52,081 nt of DNA from Stutzerimonas chloritidismutans AW-1 (GTDB taxonomy: Bacteria; Pseudomonadota; Gammaproteobacteria; Pseudomonadales; Pseudomonadaceae). Location: contig NZ_AOFQ01000048.1 of the NCBI RefSeq assembly GCF_000495915.1, forward strand, positions 1 through 52,081, in the 5' to 3' direction. The notes beneath the pieces are model-generated. The model saw only the letters and a list, made by a program, of their open reading frames with translations. It did no database searches and was not told where the DNA came from. The position numbers and the translations under genes are program-made. This document shows, piece by piece, positions 20,079-27,714 of this stretch (positions are counted from its first letter, which is position 1; each line of letters begins with the position of its first letter).

Positions 20079-21170
20079 TTAAGCAAAGGCCGGCGCGGTG
20101 GTGTCCTTAACCGTCGCCTCTATTTTTTGCTGAGGCAGGCATTTTCGGATGTTCGTCAGTAATGCCTCCGCAATGATTGGAGATACGCTATTGCCGATCA
20201 TTCTAAAGCTATGCCAAACCGTCGCATGAAATACAAAATCGTCAGGGAATCCCTGCAAACGGGCAGCCTCTCTGGGGGAGATAACGCGGTTGTGCTCTGG
20301 ATGAAGCGGTCGAACGGATTGATATGACCCCCGGTCACTCCCCGTGCCAGCTCGAAGGGTCGGGCAAAGTCCATTCCAGTCTAGCCTTTTGTGTTTTCCC
20401 ACCGGGTCTACACCCCCTTGCGGTACGTTGGCGTAGCGTTTGATCGTTTCATCGCGGTGTTTTGTCAACTGGTGCCCGGTAAAGTAACCGCTTGGTGATC
20501 GTAGTTTCTGGGCGTATTTCGAGACTACTTTCTCACCGTCGTAGGCCCACTGCTTTGCATCTGAAACTGGTATGCCTGCGATATCGCCAATGGCATCTTT
20601 TACAGTTGTTCTACTGGATTGGCTTGCGATTAGGTCTGCAATGGACGGTACGTCCATTTTTTTTGGGTCAAATCCAAACACGAAGATCCGCTTACGCTTA
20701 GTTGGCGCTCCGAAGTCAGATGCATCCAACGTCAATGGGCCGAGAATGACCCAACGCCCCTGCAGCGTGCTTATAGCATTGTCCAAAATCGGACGATTCT
20801 CTGGAAAGCCCAAACCTGGCACGTTTTCCATCATAAAGAATGCGGGCTGGACCGCTTGGATGATTCTAAAGAAATGATTCACCAGATCCCGGCGTGGGTC
20901 ATCTGGTAAACGCTTCCCTATACCGCTAAACGCTTGGCACGGAGGCCCACCAATGACTCCATCTACTCCCATGGGTAGCAATGCGGACAACTGCTCCTTC
21001 CCCAGCGTCGCAACATCCGCCTGTAAGAACCGTGTGCCCGGAAAATTGACGCCAAAGGAGCTGGAAAGGATAGGGTCTACATCCACTGCCAAGGCAGTCT
21101 TGAACCCAGCCCTTTTCGATCCGAGCGCGAGCCCTCCGCAGCCACTAAAGAGGTCCAGAATGGTGTGCAT
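20079..21170 (-). CDS. C5-cytosine DNA methyltransferase
   Basis: A 363-aa Dcm-type enzyme that transfers methyl from SAM to C5 of cytosine in a target DNA site. Motif I is LDLFSGCGGLALG at the N-terminus. Motif IV GGPPCQAFSGIGKR near residue 94 has the catalytic Cys. Motif VI is MMENVPGL, motif VIII GAPTKRKRIFVFGF, motif IX region PREAARLQGFPDDF, and motif X GNSVSPIIAEAL. All key residues are present, so it should be active. It is lower in GC than the phage core and divergent from the GHKL ATPase gene by 137 bp. There is no recognisable restriction enzyme beside it. It may protect host DNA for the linked ATPase system or be a lone phage methylase. Confidence 0.92.
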   Translation of the reverse strand: MHTILDLFSGCGGLALGSKRAGFKTALAVDVDPILSSSFGVNFPGTRFLQADVATLGKEQLSALLPMGVDGVIGGPPCQAFSGIGKRLPDDPRRDLVNHFFRIIQAVQPAFFMMENVPGLGFPENRPILDNAISTLQGRWVILGPLTLDASDFGAPTKRKRIFVFGFDPKKMDVPSIADLIASQSSRTTVKDAIGDIAGIPVSDAKQWAYDGEKVVSKYAQKLRSPSGYFTGHQLTKHRDETIKRYANVPQGGVDPVGKHKRLDWNGLCPTLRAGTGSDRGSYQSVRPLHPEHNRVISPREAARLQGFPDDFVFHATVWHSFRMIGNSVSPIIAEALLTNIRKCLPQQKIEATVKDTTAPAFA

Positions 21171-22380
21171 GAATTTGCGCCTAGCCTAAATGGTCACGGA
21201 CGATACACCAATCAGGCCGAGCTGTCGATCGGGGCACGGTCAGGACTACCGTTGCAGCCGCGAACTTGGCATTATCAAGGAAGGAAACAAGGAGAGTGAG
21301 TGAGCTAATGGCAGCCGAACTGGATGATGATGAGATCAACGCGGAGCCTACAAAGGCTTTTTTTGTGGACATGCTGGTTCGAGACATTCCACTTGAGCAG
21401 GCAATACTAGATCTAGTCGACAACTGCATTGATGGTGCTAAGCGGCTGGCTCAGGCTAAGCAAAGTTCTGAAACCCCGCATGAAGGATGTAGGGTTGATA
21501 TTACGTTTAATCGCGATCTATTTAGCATTGTAGATAACTGTGGCGGTTTTGACCGAAATACTGCTCGGACTTATGCTTTCCGTTTTGGACGACCACGCGG
21601 AGCGGTACAAACTGCTCATTCCATAGGTCAGTTCGGTGTCGGCATGAAGCGTGCCCTGTTCAAGTTCGGAAAGCACTTCATTGTAAGATCGGCAACAAGT
21701 GATGAAGAATGGGCTATCGAAGTTGATGTTTCCGCTTGGGAACAAGCAAATAAGTGGACGTTTCCATGGGTCGAATTTGGAAATAGCACCACGATTTCGA
21801 AAGCCAACCCTGGCACCGATATAGTTGTGACCAACTTACGACCAGAGGTAGCCTTCAGGTTTTCAACATCAATTTTTGAAAACTCTATAATCGGCTTAAT
21901 CAAATCCAAGCATCGCCAGTTCATTTCGGAAGGTCTTCAGGTTTTTGTAAATTCGAAAAGAATTGATGCCACCAACATCTATCTTCATGTAACTGACAAA
22001 ATGCAGCCTGGCAGGGACGTTCTTCGATTTGAGGAAACAGGCCAGGCCCCTGTAGATGTGAATATCATTGTAGGCGTTGGGCCGTCGGCACCTAAAGATG
22101 CTGGCTGGTATGTAATTTGTAACGGGCGAGTGGTTTTAGAAGCTGACCGCAGATCTGTAACTGGCTGGGGACTTTTGGAGGACGAAGCTAACAAGACGTT
22201 GATCCCTACGTTTCACAACCAATTTGCAAGGTTTCGCGGCATTGTCTCATTCGATTCTGAAGACTCATCCAGGGTGCCGTGGAACACTACCAAGACTGAC
22301 GTAGATCAAGACAGCGTGGTTTGGGTGAAAACTTCTCAGCGCATGTTTGAAATGATGCGCCCAGTAATAGATTTCCTTAA

Positions 22381-23572
22381 GGATGGTCTGAAAAAGACTT
22401 CCCGAATCTGGTGAAATACGCCGATCCCGCCAGCCGAGTTTTTCCATGAAGCAGATGACCTTCGCCGACGCCGAGTACGCCGGCAAGCGCAAGCAGACCC
22501 GTAAGGAATTGTTCCTGATCGAGATGGATCAGGTGGTGCCGTGGAAGGGATTGATTGCCCTGATCGAGCCACACTACCCAAAGGGTGAAGGTGGTCGTCC
22601 AGCCTATCCGCTGATGGCCATGTTACGTATCCATCTGATGCAGAACTGGTTCGGCTACAGCGACCCGGCCATGGAAGAAGCGCTCTACGAGACGACCATC
22701 CTGCGTCAGTTCGCCGGGCTGAGCCTGGAGCGCATTCCCGACGAAACCACCATCCTCAACTTCCGTCGCTTGCTGGAGAAACATGAGCTGGCAGCCGGCA
22801 TCCTCGGCGTAATCAATGGCTACCTGGGGGATCGCGGCCTGTCGCTGCGCCAGGGCACTATCGTCGATGCCACACTGATCCACGCGCCCAGCTCGACCAA
22901 GAACCAGGACAGCAAGCGCGATCCGGAGATGCACCAGACCAAGAAGGGCAACCAGTACTACTTCGGCATGAAGGCCCACATCGGTGTGGATGACGAGTCG
23001 GGGCTGGTGCACAGCGTGGTCGGCACGGCGGCAAACGTGGCGGATGTCACCCAGGTCGACAAACTACTGCATGGTGAAGAGAACGTCGTCTGCGCCGATG
23101 CCGGCTACACCGGCGTCGAAAAGCGCCCCGAACATGCTGGCCGCGAAGTGATCTGGCAGGTCGCAGCACGCCGCAGCACCTACAAGAAGCTCGATAAACG
23201 CAGCGCCCTGTACAAAGCCAAGCGCAAGATCGAGAAGGCCAAGGCACAAGTGCGAGCGAAGGTCGAGCACCCGTTTCGAGTGATCAAGCGCCAGTTCGGT
23301 TACGTGAAGGTGCGCTTCCGTGGCCTGGCCAAGAACACCGCTCAGCTGGTGACGCTGTTCGCGCTGTCAAACCTATGGATGGCGCGCCGACATTTGCTGA
23401 CTACCGCAGGAGAGGTACGCCTGTAATGCGGAAAATGGCTGCTGCGAGGTGCTCGCGGCGGCCAAAAACGGAGAACTGAGCGGGTTACCTGGTCGATTTT
23501 GATCGACGGCCCGCTTTCAAAAGCAGCGAGGGCTGAAGTCGACCGGAAATACAGGGCTACTTCAGACCTTCC
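22381..23572 (+). mobile_element. IS5-family insertion sequence inside the GHKL ATPase gene
   Basis: A 1192-bp element with ends GGATGGTCTGAAAAAG and, inverted, GGAAGGTCTGAAGTAG. It is flanked by exact TTAA copies at 22377-22380 and 23573-23576. The four-base YTAR-type target and the transposase place it in the IS5 group. The clean duplication and lack of decay in either half of the host gene point to a recent insertion. Confidence 0.92.
22446..23426 (+). CDS. IS5-family transposase
   Basis: A 326-aa DDE transposase. The N-terminal DUF772-like domain (MKQMTFADAEYAGKRKQTRKELFL, then PLMAMLRIHLMQNWFGYSDPAMEEALYE) is followed by the DDE_Tnp_1 core. RQGTIVDATLI gives the first Asp, VCADAGYTGVEKR the second, and the YREK-like region IEKAKAQVRAKVEHPFRVIKRQFG gives the Glu. 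GC content is high, unlike the interrupted gene. It appears intact. Confidence 0.94.
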   Translation: MKQMTFADAEYAGKRKQTRKELFLIEMDQVVPWKGLIALIEPHYPKGEGGRPAYPLMAMLRIHLMQNWFGYSDPAMEEALYETTILRQFAGLSLERIPDETTILNFRRLLEKHELAAGILGVINGYLGDRGLSLRQGTIVDATLIHAPSSTKNQDSKRDPEMHQTKKGNQYYFGMKAHIGVDDESGLVHSVVGTAANVADVTQVDKLLHGEENVVCADAGYTGVEKRPEHAGREVIWQVAARRSTYKKLDKRSALYKAKRKIEKAKAQVRAKVEHPFRVIKRQFGYVKVRFRGLAKNTAQLVTLFALSNLWMARRHLLTTAGEVRL

Positions 23573-23852
23573 TTAACAACCTCGATAAAGACATTGATGA
23601 GTACACTAGGGACAAAAGCCCTCTGCTTGACCACGTTTCCAAGGCCAACTCAACACGCCCCGAAGCCCTAGACTATAAGGCAGAATTTATTGCCCCAGTC
23701 AGAGGATCAATTACCAAAGGCCCTCGTTACATCAAGATCCAATACTCGAAAAAATTTGAGGAGGTAGAATTTTTGCAGGATGAGCTTGGAGTAGGGTCAG
23801 CCAAGGCTGTGGGTGAGACCACCTTCGACCTAATCTTTAAGAGGCACAAGGA

Positions 23853-24821
23853 ATGAGTGCTAGCTTTAGGAAAATTGACTACTCTCTTCGTCCGGCGAAG
23901 TATGCTGAGCGGAAGATGTTTGTCGAAATCCTTCGCAGACTGGCGGCTTTTCAGCCAGTTGAAGACTATGCGTATATCGGCTTCGGCTCGGGATGGGTCT
24001 CGGACTTTACTTTATTCCATCGTGCCCTTGGCATTAAGAGCATGGTTTCTATTGAGCAGGCAGTGGATGCAAGGGAGCGAATAGAAGCAAATAAGCCTTT
24101 CCAGATCAGAGTGGAATACGACAACTCTTCCTCCGCACTACCTAGGATGGAATGGGATAGAAGAGTAATAGTGTGGCTTGACTATGACGGCCCCTTGAAC
24201 ACATCTATGCTTGAAGATGTCCGAACTGTTGCTGCCAGGTGTTTGTCCGGTTCAGTCATAGCGGTTTCGGTACAGTGCATGAGGGCACCAGAGTACACCG
24301 CTTATGAACTTGAGAAAGCCACTGACGAAAATGCCATCGGTGCAATTGAACGGTTTATAGGTGCATTTGGCAGGCAAAGAGTCCCCCCGGAGGCTTCGGA
24401 CGAAGATCTAATATCTTGGCCATACGGCAAACTAGCAAGGCATATGCTGCGATCAGAGATTGATTCTGCCTTAGCAAATCGCAACACCGGCGGTGATAAC
24501 CCGTTAAGCTTTTTACCGATATGTGAAATTGAGTATCAGGATGACGCTCGCATGACCACATTGATTGGCTTGGTCGCAGATGCCGCAGATAATCAGCGTT
24601 ATCCTCTTTGCGGGTTTGACCGATTAGATTTTATGCCTGCGCCTGGGCAACCCATCAGAATTGACATGCCGAAGCTCACCATCCGAGAACTTCGCTATTT
24701 AGAACAGCAGTTGCCTCTTGGCGACAATGAAGTCTCTTTTGGAGCGATACCAACGTCAGATGCGAACAAATTTATAAGGATGTACCGCTACTTCCCTAAC
24801 TTCGCCGTAATGGAAGCATAA
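23853..24821 (+). CDS. Predicted SAM-dependent methyltransferase-like protein, unknown role
   Basis: A 322-aa protein whose ATG overlaps the stop of the GHKL ATPase gene (ATGA), so the two were translationally coupled. The N-terminus KIDYSLRPAKYAERKMFVEILRRL is distinctive. A Rossmann-like motif follows, YIGFGSGWVSDFTLF at 41-55 with an acidic residue in SIEQA at 67-71. VIVWLDYDGPL at 105-115 matches motif IV placement. The rest has no motif I can name. It could methylate DNA, RNA, protein or a nucleotide signal, or could bind SAM without catalysis. Low GC and tight coupling to the ATPase make it part of the same module. Polar effects of the IS may reduce its expression. Confidence 0.65.
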   Translation: MSASFRKIDYSLRPAKYAERKMFVEILRRLAAFQPVEDYAYIGFGSGWVSDFTLFHRALGIKSMVSIEQAVDARERIEANKPFQIRVEYDNSSSALPRMEWDRRVIVWLDYDGPLNTSMLEDVRTVAARCLSGSVIAVSVQCMRAPEYTAYELEKATDENAIGAIERFIGAFGRQRVPPEASDEDLISWPYGKLARHMLRSEIDSALANRNTGGDNPLSFLPICEIEYQDDARMTTLIGLVADAADNQRYPLCGFDRLDFMPAPGQPIRIDMPKLTIRELRYLEQQLPLGDNEVSFGAIPTSDANKFIRMYRYFPNFAVMEA

Positions 24822-24952
24822 GGATAGCGGGGCGCTGCCCTACTATTTACATTATTCGTACAGACTGGTGTAGTAGGTTTACACGCCCCCTAATCACAAG
24901 TGTTAAGGTATCGAAACAGCGGCTCCATAGCGGCGTCGCTTACCTTCGCTAA

Positions 24953-25135
24953 TCAAAGGGAGTCAATGTTATCGTCAGGCCACTCACGCGGCTCTGTTTG
25001 CTGCGTTTCAGCTTTCTGATTCGCCTCAGCTGAGCGTTGCTTCGCGAACTCCTGTATTCCCTGCGAACCTTGGTAGATGGCAAACATCGCAGCCACAGTC
25101 ACGCCTGCTTTCAGTAGCGCACGTTCAATATCCAT
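24953..25135 (-). CDS. Small phage protein with one membrane segment, unknown
   Basis: A 60-aa protein (MDIERALLKAGVTVAAMFAIYQGSQGIQEF, then a Glu/Gln/Lys-rich tail). GGAGGAGGGG lies just before the ATG on the minus strand, a strong ribosome site, which is the main reason to believe it. It lies between the cargo and the repressor on the repressor's strand. The rest of the 24822-25195 gap holds nothing I can identify. Confidence 0.5.
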   Translation of the reverse strand: MDIERALLKAGVTVAAMFAIYQGSQGIQEFAKQRSAEANQKAETQQTEPREWPDDNIDSL

Positions 25136-25195
25136 ATCCGTCCCCTCCTCCGATCCTTCGGGCGTACCAGCGCCTAGCTACTTCCCGTGTGATCG

Positions 25196-25468
25196 CTATC
25201 CCGCGTTTTGATCGGTCAAGTTTCGGTTGGCCTCGTCGTACTCGGGGCTGGTCTGGCCTATCTCCGGCGCGACCTCGCCGCTGACCATCCACCAGCGATA
25301 CGACGGATACAGCGCTCCTAAGGCCTCTATCTCGTCGGTGCTAATCCGAACGTCTTTGTTGTAGAGCACTGTTCTCCAGCGATTCGAGCCGATCGGAGTC
25401 TCTCGCACGAGGCGATCCATTCCAGCCATAGAGGCAACTGTTCTAACGCGCTCGTTTATCGTGCCCAT
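25196..25468 (-). CDS. Phage repressor-like DNA-binding protein
   Basis: A 90-aa protein on the opposite strand to the phage core, divergent from the excisionase-like gene, as expected for an immunity repressor. It looks like a short XRE-type domain: INERVRTVASMAGMDRLVRETPIGSNRWRTVLYNKDVRISTDEIEALGALYPSYRWWMVSGE. The end ALYPSYRWWMVSG is common in phage Cro/C-like proteins of Pseudomonas. Two related operators lie in the intergenic region. Confidence 0.7.
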   Translation of the reverse strand: MGTINERVRTVASMAGMDRLVRETPIGSNRWRTVLYNKDVRISTDEIEALGALYPSYRWWMVSGEVAPEIGQTSPEYDEANRNLTDQNAG

Positions 25469-25482
25469 TTCTTCTAAATATT

Positions 25483-25541
25483 TTGTTCAAATAGTTTGAA
25501 TTTCTGAACAGCAGTTCATATGCTTTGTTCAACTATTTTGA
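25483..25541. promoter_or_regulatory. Paired operators between repressor and early genes
   Basis: TTGTTCAAATAGTTTGA at 25483-25499 and TTGTTCAACTATTTTGA at 25525-25541 differ at three of 17 positions. Each is an imperfect palindrome (TTCAA/TTTGA), and they are 42 bp apart, about four helical turns. Cooperative repressor binding over divergent promoters is the obvious role. Confidence 0.6.
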
Positions 25542-25587
25542 CTCAAGTATCTGAGTCGAATGCTTGGACGAGTATAGGACAAAAGCT

Positions 25588-25860
25588 ATGGAACAGTCTG
25601 GCGTAGTGGGGTTAACCATCGAAGGCCAAGCCGAACGGATCGTCAGCTTCCGCGAAGCGCCGTTCTGCACGCAGCTTGTGCTGGCTGAAATGATGGGCGT
25701 CGAGCAGATCACCGAAGACGTGGTGCGCGGCTGGGTGGAAACCTACACCCTCCCGACCGTGAAGATCGGCCGCCGCCGCGTCATCAACCTGCACCGCATC
25801 CGCCGCGACATCGAGCGGGGCAAGTCGGTGTTCTGCCAGGGGGATTACGCCGATGAATGA
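25588..25860 (+). CDS. Excisionase-like phage DNA-binding protein
   Basis: A 90-aa protein (from ATG 25588, with AGGAC upstream; a TTG at 25564 would lengthen it). The segment LAEMMGVEQITEDVVRGWVETYTLPTVKIGRRRVINLHRIRRDI has the winged-helix form of MerR-like excisionases that read a DNA groove and control directionality or transcription. Its place, divergent from the repressor, fits a Pf-type excisionase/regulator. Confidence 0.65.
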   Translation: MEQSGVVGLTIEGQAERIVSFREAPFCTQLVLAEMMGVEQITEDVVRGWVETYTLPTVKIGRRRVINLHRIRRDIERGKSVFCQGDYADE

Positions 25861-25871
25861 GGCTATCGACC

Positions 25872-26183
25872 ATGAGCGCCTACAACCGGCTTCCCCACGC
25901 ACCGGACTGCGACTGCTCTGTCTGTTGGTCCAGACGCGAAATGGCGAAACCCGCTCCCTCCCCGTCCACACGCTGCGCCCAATGCCGCCCCGCCTCTGCG
26001 CGGCCGATTCGCACGCTGCAAATGGGCTGCATCGGTGGAACCTGGAAGCCTCTGGTCTCGGAGTGGCAAGTGGAACCGGCCTATATCTGCGAGAAGCACA
26101 CGCCACCCGAGCGCCCCGCGAAGTGGTGGAGCGTTGCTTACCAAGATTCAACCTCGGCGCCGAGCGAGCAGTTTCCGTTCTAG
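25872..26183 (+). CDS. Cys-rich phage protein, possible zinc binding, unknown
   Basis: A 103-aa protein with CDCSVC near residue 13, CAQC near residue 34, then C and CEKH, enough ligands for one or two zinc sites. WKPLVSEWQVEPAYICEKHTPPERPAKWW reads like a genuine protein. It lies between the excisionase-like gene and the ssDNA-binding candidate. An overlapping frame from 25853 is rejected as a shadow. The frame stays open after its TAG stop. Confidence 0.55.
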   Translation: MSAYNRLPHAPDCDCSVCWSRREMAKPAPSPSTRCAQCRPASARPIRTLQMGCIGGTWKPLVSEWQVEPAYICEKHTPPERPAKWWSVAYQDSTSAPSEQFPF

Positions 26184-26555
26184 CCGAAACCCCGACCGAG
26201 GCCGAACAGGTCCAGGGCCGCGCTCCCGGCTCGTCGGATCACGCTTCACCGATCCGGCGAACGGAAGCACGGGCGGAGCGCACCCTTGACCCTGCACGAA
26301 CAGAAACAGCCTCCGCTCGTGAGTGTGGGGCAGCTTCACCGCCCCGCGCTCCCGAGCCCTCGGCGGCAAGAGTGGGATGACAAGGGCAAAGCCCTTGGTG
26401 TTAACCAACTAGAGAACACGCACAACGCGAAGTTTTAACCGGTAGGCCAAGTAACAGATCACCTCGGCGAACTTGCAAGTTCACCGGTTCGGGATCGCTC
26501 GGTCTGCAGAAAGCAAAGCCGCGCAATAAAGCGCAACTAGAGAGAGGAAACACAA
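26184..26555 (+). other. Phage intergenic region with hairpins and a possible small ORF
   Basis: A 372-bp gap before the ssDNA-binding candidate. It holds CAAGGGC-AAA-GCCCTTG at 26381-26397 and the perfect palindrome GAACTTGCAAGTTC at 26469-26482, possible origin, packaging or regulatory hairpins. The frame following the TAG at 26181-26183 stays open to 26438. A TTG at 26286 with GGAG upstream could start a 50-aa product ending [22 protein letters not shown] do not call it a gene. Confidence 0.4.
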
Positions 26556-26936
26556 ATGGCACGTTCGACTATGGAAGTTGCATTTCTCGGCACTCAGAAA
26601 CTCGCCTTCAGCCAGAACGGCAGCGAAGTAAAGATCGTCAAAGTCTTCTATGGCGATGAGCCGGACGGCCAGACCGAAAACGGCCTGTCCATCGTCAGCA
26701 TGGATGTTCCCCTGGAAGTGGCCGACGAAGTGTTCGCCTCGGGCGCCAACTTCGAGCCGCTGGAAACCGTGCGTATCCACTTCGAGATCGCCCGAGCCGG
26801 CAAACAGAAGGGCAACAATCTCTGCCTGCATCTGGAATCGGTGAAGCCCGCCACCCAGGCCACCAAGCCCACTCAGCAACCGACCCCAACCGCCAAGCCA
26901 GCCGGCACCCAGCCGGACCCGGCCAAGGCCAACTAA
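26556..26936 (+). CDS. Candidate phage ssDNA-binding protein (gV-like position)
   Basis: A 126-aa protein with a beta-rich first 90 residues (MARSTMEVAFLGTQKLAFSQNG, then VPLEVADEVFASGANFEPLETVRIHFEIA) and a disordered Pro/Thr/Ala/Gln tail. Filamentous phages encode the helix-destabilising gV protein at this place, upstream of the coat genes, and the OB-like N-domain plus low-complexity tail fits. I cannot match it by sequence to Pf1 gV, so the function is from position. GAGAGAGGAAA precedes the ATG. Confidence 0.5.
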   Translation: MARSTMEVAFLGTQKLAFSQNGSEVKIVKVFYGDEPDGQTENGLSIVSMDVPLEVADEVFASGANFEPLETVRIHFEIARAGKQKGNNLCLHLESVKPATQATKPTQQPTPTAKPAGTQPDPAKAN

Positions 26937-26951
26937 CCGGGAGGGGCGGCC

Positions 26952-27131
26952 ATGCTGATCGATGACCGGGTGTACTGCGACTGCTGCGGCAACGACATGG
27001 GCAAGCTCATGGCGCTGCCCGCGCCGCAAAGCGACCTGCTGCCAGACCTCAGCCTGCCGCCCCACTTCGCCGTCTGCCCTGACTGCGAACCCTCCGAACA
27101 AACCGCCGACCTCGAGCAGGCCGGCGAATGA
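26952..27131 (+). CDS. Small Cys-rich phage protein, unknown
   Basis: A 59-aa frame with YCDCCGND at residues 8-15 and CPDC at about 44-47, a likely zinc-ribbon pair. GAGGGGCGG lies just before the ATG and its TGA overlaps the next ATG (ATGA), so it is translationally coupled. The codon pattern is typical of the phage core. Confidence 0.6.
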   Translation: MLIDDRVYCDCCGNDMGKLMALPAPQSDLLPDLSLPPHFAVCPDCEPSEQTADLEQAGE

Positions 27132-27343
27132 ATTTCCTCGCCTGTGACGGTGACTGGCTGCAAGGCGCCGATGGCTCGCCCATCTGCTCCGGCTCGCTGG
27201 TCGCCCTCACGGTCGAGGAAATGCAAAGCCTCTACGGCTCTGCACTGACCTGGGACCAAGTCTCCGAGCTGCAAGGCGAAGCGATTGTTCTGTTCGCCAC
27301 CGTGTTCGGCTTCCTGGTCCTGAAAAAAGCCCTGAATCAGTGA
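27128..27343 (+). CDS. Small phage membrane protein, possible minor virion protein
   Basis: A 71-aa protein. A polar N-terminal half (MNFLACDGDWLQGADGSPICSGSLVALTVEEM) is followed by one hydrophobic helix (EAIVLFATVFGFLVLKKAL). It lies directly before the major coat gene with 10 bp between. Small membrane proteins here often become minor coat proteins; the exact role is not known. Confidence 0.6.
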   Translation: MNFLACDGDWLQGADGSPICSGSLVALTVEEMQSLYGSALTWDQVSELQGEAIVLFATVFGFLVLKKALNQ

Positions 27344-27353
27344 GGTATCACCC

Positions 27354-27563
27354 ATGCAACTGAACAAACACTTCATCAAGAAAATCGGCCTCGGCGCTGC
27401 CGTTGCTCTCTCGGCTGTAGCCGGCTCTGTCTATGCGGCAGTCCCGGCTGAAGCCACCACCGCGCTCGATACCGCTGGCACCGACGTCGGCACCATTGGC
27501 TGGGCGGTGTTCGCCGTGATCATCGCCGCGATGGCGTTCAAGTACATGCGCCGCGCCCTGTAA
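27354..27563 (+). CDS. Major coat protein (pVIII/CoaB-like)
   Basis: A 69-aa pre-coat protein. Residues 1-28 form a signal peptide (NKHFIKKIGLGAAVALSAVAGSVYA). The mature protein of about 41 residues has an acidic N-terminal part (AVPAEATTALDTAGTDVG), a membrane helix (IGWAVFAVIIAAMAFKYM) and a basic end (RRAL) to contact DNA. This is the classical filamentous coat layout. A strong terminator follows, as expected for the most highly expressed gene. Confidence 0.92.
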   Translation: MQLNKHFIKKIGLGAAVALSAVAGSVYAAVPAEATTALDTAGTDVGTIGWAVFAVIIAAMAFKYMRRAL

Positions 27564-27600
27564 CCGGGGTTTTGCGCACTGCATGTGCCGAAGCAAACAA

Positions 27601-27622
27601 ACCCCGCTCCGGCGGGGTTTTC
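27601..27622 (+). terminator. Terminator after the major coat gene
   Basis: CCCCGC-TCCG-GCGGGG then TTTT. Filamentous phages place a terminator here to favour coat protein expression. Confidence 0.85.
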
Positions 27623-27640
27623 TCTTCCAGGGAAACGCCA

Positions 27641-27712
27641 ATGAGCTACGAACTGTACGTCCTGATCCTGACCACCCTGGCGTTCTATCTCGTGTTTTTT
27701 GGGCGGGTGTAG
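27641..27712 (+). CDS. 23-aa hydrophobic peptide, likely minor coat (pVII/pIX-like)
   Basis: A very short frame: MSYELYVLILTTLAFYLVFF followed by GRV. AGGGAA lies seven bases before the ATG. It sits between the major coat terminator and pIII, where filamentous phages keep tiny coat genes. The single membrane helix with a short polar start matches pVII or pIX of other phages in form. Confidence 0.7.
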   Translation: MSYELYVLILTTLAFYLVFFGRV

Positions 27713-27714
27713 GG

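Larger units (their letters stand above)
21308..23856 (+). pseudogene. MORC/MutL-like GHKL ATPase, split by IS5-type element
   Basis: The 5' part (21308-22380) encodes a Bergerat-fold ATPase: N-box LDLVDNCIDGA at residues 34-44 with Asp where most families have the catalytic Glu, the G1 loop DNCGGFD at 76-82, the G2 loop GQFGVGMKRAL at 107-117, and a probable lysine switch in PWNTTKTDVD. The 3' part (23577-23856) resumes in frame as NNLDKDIDEYTRDK and ends FDLIFKRHKE. Removing the IS and one TTAA copy gives a 450-aa protein. Its last bases overlap the next gene's ATG. The unbroken 5' frame now ends in IS sequence at 22414. PF13589-like GHKL proteins beside DNA methylases are known from restriction-type systems. 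Start: ATG 21308; TTG 21266 and GTG 21296 are alternatives. Confidence 0.85.

Noticed and set aside
24822..25195. Restriction endonuclease or Vsr gene near the Dcm methylase
   Set aside because: Apart from a 60-aa membrane protein nothing coding was found; no PD-(D/E)XK, HNH or Vsr motifs are present between the cargo and the repressor.
25196..25860. Toxin-antitoxin pair at the phage regulator site
   Set aside because: The two genes are divergent, with operator pairs between them and DNA-binding features in both; a repressor/excisionase switch explains them better.
25853..26380. 175-codon frame overlapping the Cys-rich phage gene
   Set aside because: Its translation is Arg/Ala/Pro-rich shadow sequence; the other frame has Cys pairs and natural codon use.
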